Source: RACS-047 sp031553855 (GTDB lineage Bacteria > Bacillota > Clostridia > Christensenellales > Pumilibacteraceae). From it: a stretch of DNA of 64,000 nucleotides. The stretch spans positions 6,128-70,127 of the forward strand of contig JAVBKW010000014.1 in the NCBI GenBank assembly GCA_031553855.1, given 5' to 3'. The notes under the pieces were generated by a model that did not search any database, was not told the DNA's origin, and worked only from the letters and a program-made list of their open reading frames with translations. Numbering within the stretch: the stretch's first letter is position 1; each line of letters starts with the position of its first letter. Both the position numbers and the translations under genes were made by a program. Positions 8,003 through 16,601 of the stretch are shown here, piece by piece.

Positions 8003-8521
8003 ATGAAAAAACATTTAATAACGGCTTTAGTCTTGAACCAAAGCGGCGTGCTGACCCGCATTTCGGGGTTGTTCGCGCGCAGAGGTTACAACATAGATTC
8101 GCTGTCTGTTTGCAACACGGAGGACGAAAAATATTCGCGCTTAACGCTCGTTTCCGCGGGCGACGACGCGACCATACAGCAGGTGATCAAGCAACTCGAC
8201 AAATTAGTCGATGTGGTCAAAGTGAGCGAATTAGATACCTCCCAGGCCGTTCTACGCGAACTGCTTTTAATAAAGGTCAAAGTGAGCGCGTCGCAACGCC
8301 CCGAAATCGACACAACTTGCAGCGTTTATAAAGCAAAAATAATCGACCTTTCGCCGGAGTCTGTCGTCATAGAAATCACGGGCGAATCGGGTAAGATAGA
8401 CGGGTTTATCAACATCATGAAACCCTACGGAATAATCGAAATGGCGCGCACGGGCCTTACAGCTTTAGAGAGAGGCTCATCGAGCATAAACGACCTTATC
8501 GATTACAACGATTTAGTATAA
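8003..8521 (+). CDS. ilvN: Acetolactate synthase small (regulatory) subunit
   Basis: 172 residues. An N-terminal ACT domain (VLNQSGVLTRISGLFARRGYN) is followed by the C-terminal domain typical of the long IlvH/IlvN type (IDLSPESVVIEITGESGKID). It binds the catalytic subunit, raises its activity and mediates feedback inhibition by valine. AGGAG stands 12 bases upstream of the ATG. It lies 55 bases behind ilvB and 28 bases before ilvD, so the genes are co-transcribed. The name ilvH would be equally fair; the sequence does not separate them. Confidence 0.95.
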   Translation: MKKHLITALVLNQSGVLTRISGLFARRGYNIDSLSVCNTEDEKYSRLTLVSAGDDATIQQVIKQLDKLVDVVKVSELDTSQAVLRELLLIKVKVSASQRPEIDTTCSVYKAKIIDLSPESVVIEITGESGKIDGFINIMKPYGIIEMARTGLTALERGSSSINDLIDYNDLV

Positions 8522-8549
8522 TTTTTTTAAGACAAGGAGAAAACAAATT

Positions 8550-10211
8550 ATGTCGAAAGAACTTGCACAAAATATAGATAAAACGCCGCAGCGCGCCCTT
8601 TTTAAGGCGCTCGGGCTTTCGGATGCGGAAATCGCAAAACCTCTTATCGCCGTTATCAGCGCAAAAAGTGAAATCGTTCCGGGCCATATCCATTTAGACC
8701 GTATTACCGACGCCGTCAAGGCCGGAATCTACGCCGCGGGCGGAACTCCGGTAGTCATTCCCAGTATAGGGGTTTGCGACGGTATCGCTATGGGCCACAA
8801 CGGTATGAAGTATTCCCTGCCCTCGCGCGAGCTTATTGCAGACTCGGTTGAAAGTATGCTTTACGGCCACGCGTTCGACGGCGCCGTACTCGTTCCCAAC
8901 TGCGATAAAATAGTTCCGGGTATGCTTATGGGCGCGGCGCGCGTGAATATCCCCGCAATTTTGGTTTCGGGCGGCCCTATGGAAAGCGGCATCTACAAAG
9001 GCAGGAAGCTCAGCTTTTCCAGCACCTACGAGGGTATCGGCGCCGTTAAAGCCGGTAAAATGACTTTGGACGAACTTAAAAACATTGAAAACTGCGCCTG
9101 CCCCGGTTGCGGCTCGTGCTGCGGAATGTATACGGCAAACTCAATGAACTGCGTATGCGAAGCTTTAGGTATAGCTTTACCCGGCAACGGAACAGTTTTG
9201 GCCGTTTCAGCCGAAAGAGTAAGGCTTGCAAAAAAAGCCGGAGAGGCTGTCATGAGCCTTATTTCCGAGGATATCCGCCCCAGCTCGATACTCACAAAGG
9301 AAGCGTTTATGAACGCGCTTGCCCTCGATATGGCTATCGGTGCATCTACAAATACGATACTGCACCTGTTTGCGATAGCCGATGAATGCGGAGTAAATCT
9401 CGACCTTAATATCGTTCAGACGGTTTCGGACAAAACTCCGAATCTTTGTAAGCTCTCTCCCGCTAGCGACAATGATATGGCGGACCTTGGCAATGCGGGC
9501 GGTATTATGGCGATATTAAAACAGCTTAGTTCTAAAGGAATTATTAACGGTTCCTGCTTCACCGTTACCGGCGCGCCGCTAAAAGAGTCTTATGAGGATG
9601 CCGAAACTTTAAATGAAAAAATCATCCGCCCCGCTCACGACCCGCTCTCGCCCGTCGGCGGTATAGCCGTTTTAAGAGGTAATATCGCAGAGGACGGCGC
9701 GGTCATAAAGAGGAGCGCAGTCGCGCCCGAGGCTATGGTCTTTTCCGGAACGGCAAAGGTTTTTGACTGCGAGGAGGACGCTGTTAACGCAATAATGGGC
9801 GGCCAGATAGTTAAAGGCGACGTTGTCGTCATCCGATACGAGGGCCCTAAAGGCGGGCCGGGAATGAGGGAAATGCTCTCGCCCACGTCTGTGCTTGCGG
9901 GAATGGGGCTCGATAAAGACGTTGCGCTCATCACCGACGGACGCTTTTCCGGCGCCACGCGCGGCGTTGCCGTAGGCCATATCTGCCCCGAGGCGGCAAT
10001 GGGCGGCAAAATAGGGCTGATTTGCAACGGCGACCGAATAGACATCGATATTCCTAAGGGAAAAATAAATCTGAACATTACCGCAAAAGAAATCCAAAAC
10101 AGGACGAAAAAATGGAAGCCTAAGGATTCAAACCCCACCGGATGGCTTTTAAGATACTCAAATTTAGTTACCGGCGCAAACAACGGAGCGGTGCTTACAA
10201 AGAAGTTTTAA
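8550..10211 (+). CDS. ilvD: Dihydroxy-acid dehydratase
   Basis: Iron-sulfur dehydratase that turns dihydroxyisovalerate and dihydroxymethylvalerate into 2-oxoacids. The 553-residue protein has the cluster cysteines in NCDK (about residue 118) and CPGCGSCCGMYTANSMNC (about 184-201), plus EGPKGGPGMREML and DGRFSGATRG near the C-terminus. Length is normal. AAGGAG precedes the ATG. The preceding enzyme, ketol-acid reductoisomerase (ilvC), is not in the window, so that step is encoded elsewhere. Confidence 0.96.
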   Translation: MSKELAQNIDKTPQRALFKALGLSDAEIAKPLIAVISAKSEIVPGHIHLDRITDAVKAGIYAAGGTPVVIPSIGVCDGIAMGHNGMKYSLPSRELIADSVESMLYGHAFDGAVLVPNCDKIVPGMLMGAARVNIPAILVSGGPMESGIYKGRKLSFSSTYEGIGAVKAGKMTLDELKNIENCACPGCGSCCGMYTANSMNCVCEALGIALPGNGTVLAVSAERVRLAKKAGEAVMSLISEDIRPSSILTKEAFMNALALDMAIGASTNTILHLFAIADECGVNLDLNIVQTVSDKTPNLCKLSPASDNDMADLGNAGGIMAILKQLSSKGIINGSCFTVTGAPLKESYEDAETLNEKIIRPAHDPLSPVGGIAVLRGNIAEDGAVIKRSAVAPEAMVFSGTAKVFDCEEDAVNAIMGGQIVKGDVVVIRYEGPKGGPGMREMLSPTSVLAGMGLDKDVALITDGRFSGATRGVAVGHICPEAAMGGKIGLICNGDRIDIDIPKGKINLNITAKEIQNRTKKWKPKDSNPTGWLLRYSNLVTGANNGAVLTKKF

Positions 10212-10229
10212 TTTTTAAGGTAATTAATT

Positions 10230-11477
10230 ATGATGACAATGACTCAGAAGATCCTCGCCGCCAAAGCGGGGTTAAAAGAAGTTAAGGCGGGGCAGCTTAT
10301 AACCGCAAAGCTTGACATAGTGCTCGGCAACGATATCACCTCCCCCGTCGCTATAAAGGAATTCAACAAGGCGGGTTTAAAACAGGTTTTCGATAAAGAC
10401 AAGGTTTGCCTTGTTATGGATCATTTTACGCCTAATAAAGATATAAAATCTGCCCAGCAGTGCAAATGCTGCCGGGATTTTGCCGATTCTTTTGGCATTA
10501 CTAACTTTTTCGACGTAGGAAATATGGGGATCGAACACGCTCTTTTGCCCGAACAAGGGTTGGTTTGCGCAGGCGACTGCGTTATCGGAGCAGACTCGCA
10601 CACATGCACTTACGGCGCGCTCGGCGCGTTTTCGACCGGCGTAGGCTCTACAGATATGGCGTACGGTTTGGCGTACGGCACCTGCTGGTTTAAGGTTCCG
10701 TCCGCAATTAAAGTCACGCTTATCAATAAGCCTGCAAAGAATATATGCGGCAAAGACGTTATACTTCATTTGATCGGGCTTATAGGGGTTGACGGCGCGC
10801 TGTATAAAAGCCTTGAGTTTACCGGCGACGGCGTTAAATACCTGAATATCGACGACCGCTTCACTATCTGCAATATGGCAATCGAGGCGGGCGCGAAAAA
10901 CGGCATTTTTGAAGCTGACGATATAACAAAGGAATATTTAAAAGAACACTGTAAAAAAACCTCCGTTTATTATACGGCGGATAAGGACGCGGAATACGAG
11001 CGCGAAATAATTATCGACCTTGCCTCGCTAAGGCCGACCGTTTCGTTCCCCCACCTGCCCTCGAACACGCGCACGATAGACAACGCGGGCGAGATCAAAA
11101 TAGACCAGGTAGTTATCGGCTCCTGCACGAACGGGCATATCTCGGATTTAAGAGCCGCGGCACAGGTGCTTAAAGGCAAAAGGGTCTCAAAAAACGTGCG
11201 CGCTATCATAATTCCTGCCACTAACAAAATTTATTTACAGGCAATGCAAGAGGGTCTGCTTGAAATCTTTATTAATGCCGGAGCCATAATCTCAACTCCC
11301 ACCTGCGGTCCGTGCCTTGGCGGGCATATGGGCATACTTGCCGACAACGAACGCTGCGTTGCCACCACGAACCGCAACTTTATCGGCAGAATGGGACACA
11401 CCTCAAGCGAAATTTATCTCGCCTCGCCGTATGTAGCAGCGTGTTCGGCGGTTTTAGGTAAGCTCGGGTCGTTTTAA
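10230..11477 (+). CDS. leuC: 3-isopropylmalate dehydratase large subunit
   Basis: Aconitase-family [4Fe-4S] enzyme which, with LeuD, isomerises 2- to 3-isopropylmalate. 415 residues is the length of the short LeuC type found in many anaerobes and archaea; the E. coli type is about 466. Visible motifs are MDHFTPNKD, ADSHTCTYGALGAFSTGVGSTD, SCTNG and TPTCGPCLGGHMG, with the cluster cysteines in the last two. It is 18 bases behind ilvD and followed by leuD after 27 bases. Confidence 0.95.
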   Translation: MMTMTQKILAAKAGLKEVKAGQLITAKLDIVLGNDITSPVAIKEFNKAGLKQVFDKDKVCLVMDHFTPNKDIKSAQQCKCCRDFADSFGITNFFDVGNMGIEHALLPEQGLVCAGDCVIGADSHTCTYGALGAFSTGVGSTDMAYGLAYGTCWFKVPSAIKVTLINKPAKNICGKDVILHLIGLIGVDGALYKSLEFTGDGVKYLNIDDRFTICNMAIEAGAKNGIFEADDITKEYLKEHCKKTSVYYTADKDAEYEREIIIDLASLRPTVSFPHLPSNTRTIDNAGEIKIDQVVIGSCTNGHISDLRAAAQVLKGKRVSKNVRAIIIPATNKIYLQAMQEGLLEIFINAGAIISTPTCGPCLGGHMGILADNERCVATTNRNFIGRMGHTSSEIYLASPYVAACSAVLGKLGSF

Positions 11478-11504
11478 TGAGCAATATAGGAGCTTATAAA
11501 AATA

Positions 11505-11987
11505 ATGAAAGTTAAAGGTTTTGTACATAAATACGGCGATAATATCGATACGGACGTAATAATTCCAGCAAGGTATCTCAATACGACTTCCGAATCGGAG
11601 CTTGCCGCCCACTGTATGGAAGATATCGACGCGGAATTTATAAAAAAAGTTAGATCCGGCGATATTATTACCGGAGGCGAAAATTTCGGCTGCGGTTCGA
11701 GCCGCGAGCACGCGCCGCTTGCAATAAAGGCAAGCGGGATTTCCTGCGTCATCGCCGCCTCGTTTGCAAGGATATTCTACCGAAACTCAATAAATATCGG
11801 GCTTCCGATTTTAGAATGCAAAGAAGCTGCGGCGGACTCTGATAACGGGGACGTTTTGGAGGCCGACCTCTCGCAAGGGAAAATCCTAAATTTAACCAAA
11901 AATAAAACCTATTCGACGCAACCCTTCCCCGCGGAAATTCAGGACATTATTTCGCGCGGCGGTTTATTGAAACGACATCCGGAGTAA
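11505..11987 (+). CDS. leuD: 3-isopropylmalate dehydratase small subunit
   Basis: 160 residues, the swivel domain of isopropylmalate isomerase of the short LeuD type that pairs with the short LeuC. Motifs GDNIDTDVIIPARYL and GENFGCGSSREHAPLAIK contain the substrate-binding Ser-Ser-Arg. It ends five bases before leuB, indicating tight coupling. Confidence 0.95.
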   Translation: MKVKGFVHKYGDNIDTDVIIPARYLNTTSESELAAHCMEDIDAEFIKKVRSGDIITGGENFGCGSSREHAPLAIKASGISCVIAASFARIFYRNSINIGLPILECKEAAADSDNGDVLEADLSQGKILNLTKNKTYSTQPFPAEIQDIISRGGLLKRHPE

Positions 11988-11992
11988 AGCAA

Positions 11993-13069
11993 ATGAAAGC
12001 AAAAATTGCAGTTATTGAGGGCGACGGCATAGGGCCGGAAATTATCGGCGCGGCGCTTATATGCCTTGACGCGGCGGCGCAAAAATTCGGCCATATTTTT
12101 GAATATAAAAAGGTGCTTTTAGGCGGCGCGGCGATAGACGCGTGCGGCGAGCCTTGCCCGCAAAGTACGATAGACGAGTGCTTAAAAAGCGACGCTGTGC
12201 TTTTCGGCGCGATAGGCGGGCCAAAATGGGACAATCTTCCCGGCAAATTGCGCCCTGAAAAAGGACTTTTGCAGATACGCAGCGCATTAGGACTCTATTC
12301 AAACATCCGCCCCGCGCTGTTATACCCCGAGCTTAAAGACGCAAGCCCGTTGAAAAACGAGCTTATCAAGGACGGGATCGATTTTGTCGTAGTGCGAGAG
12401 CTTACCGGCGGGATCTATTTCGGGGAGCGCGGAAGGATAGAAACGGACGGCGGCGAGACGGCTTACGATACCGAACAATACAGCGTTAAAGAAATTGAAA
12501 GGATCGCCGTATGCGCGTTTGAGTACGCGCAAAAAAGAAGAAAAAAGGTCACGAGCGTGGATAAAGCAAACGTGCTTGAAAGCTCAAGGCTTTGGCGAGA
12601 AACAGTCGAAAGCGTTGCAAAACGCTATCCCGGAGTTTTGCTTGAGCATATTTTAGTGGACAACTGCGCGATGCAGATCGTAAAAAATCCCGCGCAGTTC
12701 GACGTTTTACTGTGCCCCAATATGTTCGGCGATATCCTTTCCGACGAGGCGGCGATGGTTACAGGTTCGATAGGTATGCTCCCCTCATCCTCGCTTGGCG
12801 CAGGCAAGCTCGGGCTGTATGAGCCGATCCACGGCTCCGCTCCCGATATCGCAGGAAAAGACGCCGCCAACCCTTTAGCGACGATTTTGGCCGCCGCAAT
12901 GCTGCTGAGCGATTCACTAAAGCTACAAAAAGAAGCGGAAACTATCCGGAAAGCTGTCAAAAACGTGCTGGAAAAAGGTTACCGCACTTCGGACATCTAC
13001 TCAAAAAACACAACAAAAATCGGCTGCAAGCAAATGGGCGAGCTTGTTAAAGCGGAAATATTAGCATAG
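11993..13069 (+). CDS. leuB: 3-isopropylmalate dehydrogenase
   Basis: NAD-dependent oxidative decarboxylase producing 2-oxoisocaproate for leucine. 358 residues, normal length. Visible motifs are EGDGIGPEI at the N-terminus, LRPEKGLLQIRSALGLYSNIRP, FVVVRELTGGIYFGERG, the TSVDKANVLESSRLWRE segment and NMFGDILSDEAAMVTGSIGMLPS with the metal-binding aspartates. It is the last gene of the operon and is followed by a strong terminator. leuA is absent here. Confidence 0.95.
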   Translation: MKAKIAVIEGDGIGPEIIGAALICLDAAAQKFGHIFEYKKVLLGGAAIDACGEPCPQSTIDECLKSDAVLFGAIGGPKWDNLPGKLRPEKGLLQIRSALGLYSNIRPALLYPELKDASPLKNELIKDGIDFVVVRELTGGIYFGERGRIETDGGETAYDTEQYSVKEIERIAVCAFEYAQKRRKKVTSVDKANVLESSRLWRETVESVAKRYPGVLLEHILVDNCAMQIVKNPAQFDVLLCPNMFGDILSDEAAMVTGSIGMLPSSSLGAGKLGLYEPIHGSAPDIAGKDAANPLATILAAAMLLSDSLKLQKEAETIRKAVKNVLEKGYRTSDIYSKNTTKIGCKQMGELVKAEILA

Positions 13070-13106
13070 CTGCATGGCCATTTAGCTTTAACTCCTATAA
13101 TAATGC

Positions 13107-13149
13107 AAAAAAGCGGGGCTTCTTATGTTTAGAGCAGTCCCGCTTTTTT
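13107..13149. terminator. Hairpin terminator after leuB
   Basis: AAAAAAGCGGGGCT pairs with AGTCCCGCTTTTTT across a short loop. The A-run on one side and T-run on the other let it act in both directions, for leuB and for the convergent protease locus. Confidence 0.88.
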
Positions 13150-13171
13150 AATGCAATATATTTTTCTCTTA

Positions 13172-14329
13172 TCAGCCTATAATTTTTTCATAAACGTTGT
13201 TGTATGAAACGGAAAACTGTTTGCCGCCGCGCATAAATTTAAGTATGAAACGCCGTTGCGCCGATTGCGGGCCGGTTGTATACTCATAATTCTCAGCCGA
13301 CGCAAATATATCAAAAACGCCGGTTAGCGCGCCGTCGTCATACCCGAACTGAACTATTTCGTCGCCTTCTTCGAGCAAAGTACCGGAGCCGAATGCAAGC
13401 GACGAAAAACTTCCGCTCACATTTGTTACTTTTATTTTACCGTCCGCTACGATGCCCTTGAATCCCAGCGTGCCGAAATCTATTTCAAACTTTTCGCTTG
13501 AGTTTTTTACAAGCTGGAGCGAAAGAGAATTATATTCCTCCGCCGCTTTATCCCCGACGGGGTTTTCAGAAATGATGCCGGCCGTTATTTTTGAAACTAT
13601 TAATGCGGGGATCGCAAAATTCATATCTAAAATTGCCCGGCTATTTGCGTCGTTTAATATCTGATATGCGCCCATCCCCGCGACGTTTCCGTACACATCC
13701 AGCACCGGGCTTCCCGAGCTGCCCTCGTTTACAGCGGCAGTTATCTGCATAACAGGCACCCTTTTATTGAACTGGTCTACTAAAAGCGCCTGCTCGTATA
13801 AGGAAACAATCCCGTCAAAAGCGGCGATACCGTAATTATACGAGTTGCCTATATTTAGCAATTTCTCTCCCGCCCCGTAAACTTTTGAGCTTAATTTAAG
13901 CGGTGCGGACGTGCTTGCGGGGCTGGCTTTCGGGATAAAAATAACCGCTATATCGTGGTATGAATTATAGCCGATGATTTTTGCGCCGTCATTTTCAGCC
14001 GACGCCGTCTGTCCTTCAAAAAAAGTAAGCTTTTCAAAAGTAGCGGCATTAAAATATCCCGAGCTTGTATAGAATAAATGCTTGTTTGTGGCAACGTACA
14101 GCCCGCTTTCGCTTTTCTTTACTGCAAAACCCGTTCCGGCAGAGCCTGAATTAGTTTTAATAACGGCAACCGACGGAGCGGCGGCCGCAAAAATTTCAGA
14201 AAAAGATTTTTAAGTTTCCTTAACAGTTTTGCAGTAGATAAGCGGAAAAATAAAAATCAAAAGCGACGCTATAATGAGCGCTGCTTTTTTTGTAATAATT
14301 AATGCGGTTTTTCGTCTGCTGAAAGTCAT
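13172..14329 (-). pseudogene. Trypsin-like serine protease (HtrA type), one in-frame TAA
   Basis: Read through from ATG 14329, the frame is 385 residues: a membrane anchor (residues 14-33), then a trypsin-like fold and a PDZ-like C-terminus. All three catalytic residues are recognisable: His in VATNKHLF, Asp in SYHDIAVIFI and Ser in VNEGSSGSPVLD. Codon 40 (14212-14210) is TAA, directly after the anchor, and the downstream frame has no ATG until 13861, behind the His and Asp. So the encoded protease is either dead or needs readthrough. Apart from this one codon the frame is intact, which suggests recent inactivation or a local sequence error. Confidence 0.8.
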
Positions 14330-14453
14330 TGATAAGTATTTTCACCCTTTTTAAAAATTATATCACAATTTTTTTATTAAGTAAATATAATGTAATAAGT
14401 AGTTTCATCTACATACCTGTTTTTGGTGTGAATACTTTTTACGAGGTTTTAGT

Positions 14454-14738
14454 ATGAAAAATGTGGATTATATGAAACTGCCCGGCGCCAAGTTTGTTTT
14501 GATCGATAAATGCGGCTGTGAAATTGCCTGCGGTGTTACAAATGATTGCGGCGAGTTGATTTTCGATTGCCTGCCGTTCGGAAAATATTTCCTTAAAGAG
14601 CTTGAAGCTCCTTGCGGATACGAAAAGTCCGATAAATGCGTAGAAGTTTGCATAGGCGACGATTCACGTCACCGCTGCGTAGAATTCGTTAACGAAAAGA
14701 AAAAGGGCAGCATTAAGGTCATCAAATTCGGTTGCTAA
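14454..14738 (+). CDS. Orphan SpaA/Cna-B-like single-domain protein, Cys-rich
   Basis: 94 residues matching one SpaA-type (prealbumin-like, Cna B) domain: LPGAKFVLIDKCG, then GELIFDCLPFGKYFLKELEAPCGY. In pilins this fold carries a Lys-Asn isopeptide bond with a catalytic acid; a lysine in AKF and the glutamate in LKELEAP are present. Unlike pilins there is no signal peptide, no repeats and no LPXTG sorting signal, and the domain contains about ten cysteines. GAGG precedes the ATG. A hairpin follows the stop and a terminator lies at 14785. It is monocistronic. Location and role are unknown; a cytoplasmic, metal-binding or forespore role is possible but not shown. Confidence 0.65.
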   Translation: MKNVDYMKLPGAKFVLIDKCGCEIACGVTNDCGELIFDCLPFGKYFLKELEAPCGYEKSDKCVEVCIGDDSRHRCVEFVNEKKKGSIKVIKFGC

Positions 14739-14784
14739 TACTAAAGCAGCTTTCAAAATCGAAAGCGGATTAGTATAAACTTGT

Positions 14785-14823
14785 AAATACGTCTGCGGAG
14801 AAAATTGTACTGCAGGCGTATTT
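14785..14823 (+). terminator. Terminator of the SpaA-like gene
   Basis: AAATACGTCTGC pairs with GCAGGCGTATTT and is followed by an AT-rich tract ending in TTTT. Confidence 0.6.
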
Positions 14824-14832
14824 ATATATTAT

Positions 14833-14946
14833 TTTGTCGAAACCCTCATAGTATTATGCTCTTTTCGACATCCTTTGTAGAAACCGTCATAGTACTATGC
14901 TCTTTTCGACATTTGTAGAAACCGTCATAGTACCCGGCTTTTTCGA
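14833..14946. repeat. Three tandem 35-41 bp repeats
   Basis: Three near-identical units begin TTTGT(C/A)GAAACC(C/G)TCATAGTA and end TTTTCGAC. Each unit has inverted ends (GTCGAAA/TTTCGAC), and the second also carries the palindrome CATAGTACTATG. The third unit is shortened and abuts the stop codon of ung. Confidence 0.85.
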
Positions 14947-14948
14947 CT

Positions 14949-15668
14949 TTATATCTGATTAATTGCGCCTTTTGAACGGTAATACGATTTTTCTTCCGCG
15001 CCCTCGACGTCAGTCCAATCTATCGGCTGCACGCCGTTCTTTTCAAGGAAGCTGTTTACTTTAGAAAAGTGCCTGCAGCCAAAAAAACCGAGGCGTGCCG
15101 AAAACGGGCTTGGGTGAGGCGAAGAGAGAACTAAATGATGCGGCGCGATGTACTCTTTTTTTGCTATTGCTTTGGCTCCCCACAGGATAAAAGCGATAGG
15201 CTTTTCTCTTTCCGAGCATTTTTTAATGACGGCGTCGGTAAAACATTGCCAGCCTAAACATGAATGGGAGTTCGGGGAGTCTTTGAGGACGGTCAAAGAT
15301 GTGTTAAGGAGCAGTACTCCTTGTTTCGCCCAGCCCAGCAGCGTCCCGCAATCCGGCATTTTGACGCTAAGGTCGGTTTCTATTTCCTTAAATATATTTT
15401 TTAAGGACGGCGGAAGCCTTACGCCATTATTGACGGCGAACGCGATACCGTTGGCCTCACCGTCGCCGTGGTAGGGATCCTGCCCGATTATTACGACCTT
15501 AATATTATCGTAGCCGACAGTATCGAGCGCGCGAAAAATATTTTCGTGAGGCGGAAACACCGTACGGCATAAATATTCGTAGTCCACTTTTTCCTCAAGC
15601 TTAGAAAAATAGGATTTTGAAAACTCGTCGGCTAAAATAATTTCCCAATCGTTTGACGGGCGCAGCAT
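14949..15668 (-). CDS. ung: Uracil-DNA glycosylase, family 1
   Basis: Removes uracil from DNA in base excision repair. 239 residues with the water-activating motif GQDPYHGDGEANGIAF, the substrate motif LLLNTSLTV and the leucine-loop HPSPFSAR (SSPHPSPFSARLGFFG). ATG 15668 is chosen because AGGAGGAG lies just upstream; in-frame codons further up would add an unrelated tail. Its own promoter at 15717-15745 overlaps an inverted repeat that may be an operator. Confidence 0.95.
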   Translation of the reverse strand: MLRPSNDWEIILADEFSKSYFSKLEEKVDYEYLCRTVFPPHENIFRALDTVGYDNIKVVIIGQDPYHGDGEANGIAFAVNNGVRLPPSLKNIFKEIETDLSVKMPDCGTLLGWAKQGVLLLNTSLTVLKDSPNSHSCLGWQCFTDAVIKKCSEREKPIAFILWGAKAIAKKEYIAPHHLVLSSPHPSPFSARLGFFGCRHFSKVNSFLEKNGVQPIDWTDVEGAEEKSYYRSKGAINQI

Positions 15669-15716
15669 ATGCTCTCCTCCTGTTATGCCGGTATGTATAT
15701 ATGAACTGATATACAT

Positions 15717-15745
15717 ATTTTAATATATCCATCTTAAAAAATCAA
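15717..15745 (-). promoter_or_regulatory. Promoter of ung with adjacent inverted repeat
   Basis: On the minus strand TTGATT (15745-15740) and TAAAAT (15722-15717) are 17 bases apart. Directly downstream, 15692-15717 reads TATGTATAT, an 8-base spacer, then ATATACATA: a perfect 9-bp inverted repeat over the start site, suggesting repressor control. Confidence 0.6.
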
Positions 15746-16006
15746 GCATATGCCGCTTTGAACATATAATAAAAAAACGGCGCAAAAAAAGCGTCTAAAT
15801 AGTATAAAAAATAAACGCTAAGCAAATACTTTTATTGTACAAAAGAAAAACTTTAAGACAAAACCCGCAAGGCGCGCCTTGCGGGTCATTTATTTTACGC
15901 TAAAAACCGACAAAATCCGACAAATTTTGCAAAAGGCCGAAAGGGCGCAGGGAATGAGAGCTTTGATCGCTGCCCTTATATTTCCTCTTTCCTAAGAGGG
16001 TTTCCT
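15746..16006. other. Intergenic region with a perfect 24-bp palindrome
   Basis: No gene is seen between the ung promoter and the ArsR-type regulator. 15863-15886 is a perfect 24-bp palindrome built on CCCGCAAGGC/GCCTTGCGGG and could be a terminator stem, although the following T-run is weak. Another hairpin (CCTCTT/AAGAGG) at about 15984-15999 lies directly behind the regulator stop codon and is its likelier terminator. Confidence 0.6.
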
Positions 16007-16354
16007 TTAAAGAAAATTGACGGCGTTCGTCATCACCTCAAGAATATTATGGTCCTTTAAGGAATAGAATGCGATCTTGCCCTGCCGTACGCATTTGACT
16101 ATTCCGGCGGTTTTCAGATTTTTAAGCTGATGGCTGACGGTAGTCTGGTTTATACCGAGCGTATAGGAAATATCGTTGACGCACATCGGCGTGATACTGA
16201 GCGCGGAAACAATTTTGATCCTTGTAGAATCGGCAAGAGTCGAAAAAAATTCCGCCATCCCCTCGAGCGCGTCCTCTTTGGGAACAAACTCGCGCACTAA
16301 GCTTTGCGTTTTTGCGTCAAGCAGCAGCCTGTCGTTTTTATCATGTATTATCAT
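16007..16354 (-). CDS. ArsR-family winged-helix regulator
   Basis: About 115 residues with an ArsR/SmtB winged helix: FFSTLADSTRIKIVSALS, then MCVNDISYTLGINQTTVSHQL (recognition helix) and the wing VKCVRQGKIAFYSL. The family metal site ELCVCD is reduced here to MCVND with one cysteine, so metal sensing is uncertain. Two ATGs lie 12 bases apart; the second (16354) is preferred because it corresponds to the only usable ATG in the same leader module at iorB. The leader with AGGAGG belongs to the repeat copy A1. The likely promoter at 16778-16807 carries a palindrome, suggesting autoregulation. Confidence 0.85.
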   Translation of the reverse strand: MIIHDKNDRLLLDAKTQSLVREFVPKEDALEGMAEFFSTLADSTRIKIVSALSITPMCVNDISYTLGINQTTVSHQLKNLKTAGIVKCVRQGKIAFYSLKDHNILEVMTNAVNFL

Positions 16355-16390
16355 TTTTATACTCATGACCTCCTTATATCACAAAAAGTA

Positions 16391-16572
16391 GTGAAAGATA
16401 AGTAACAGCTGCGCTGTTGGCATTCGCAAATTCGCTACCGCGTATTTGCTCGGCTTTAGCGCGGCGCAGGCGGGCAACAGTTGGATTGCAAATAAAGCGG
16501 CGCGTATTTCACATACGCAACCGACGAGGCAAGACAAGCGTAGCCCGTATGCGGCGATGAATTATCTTTCAC
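16391..16572 (-). repeat. Family A repeat, copy A1 (126 bp plus 56-bp insert)
   Basis: Bounded by GTGAAAGATAA/TTATCTTTCAC inverted ends. It carries the same internal sequence as copies A2-A4 but has an extra segment of about 56 bp near the arsR-proximal end, itself made of small palindromes. It lies in tandem with A2. Its downstream flank, shared with A3 and A4, contains AGGAGG and ATG-AGT-ATA-AAA-ATG, which form the start of the ArsR gene. Confidence 0.9.
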
Positions 16573-16601
16573 GTTTTATTCCCCTTATATCACACAAAGT
16601 A

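Noticed and set aside
1947..14212. Reassigned TAA codon, because two otherwise intact genes have one internal TAA.
   Set aside because: Many genes here end in TAA followed closely by the next gene (for example the TAATG overlaps at 23469 and 43378), so TAA is a working stop.
14833..14946. CRISPR array.
   Set aside because: The units are contiguous without variable spacers and there are no cas genes.
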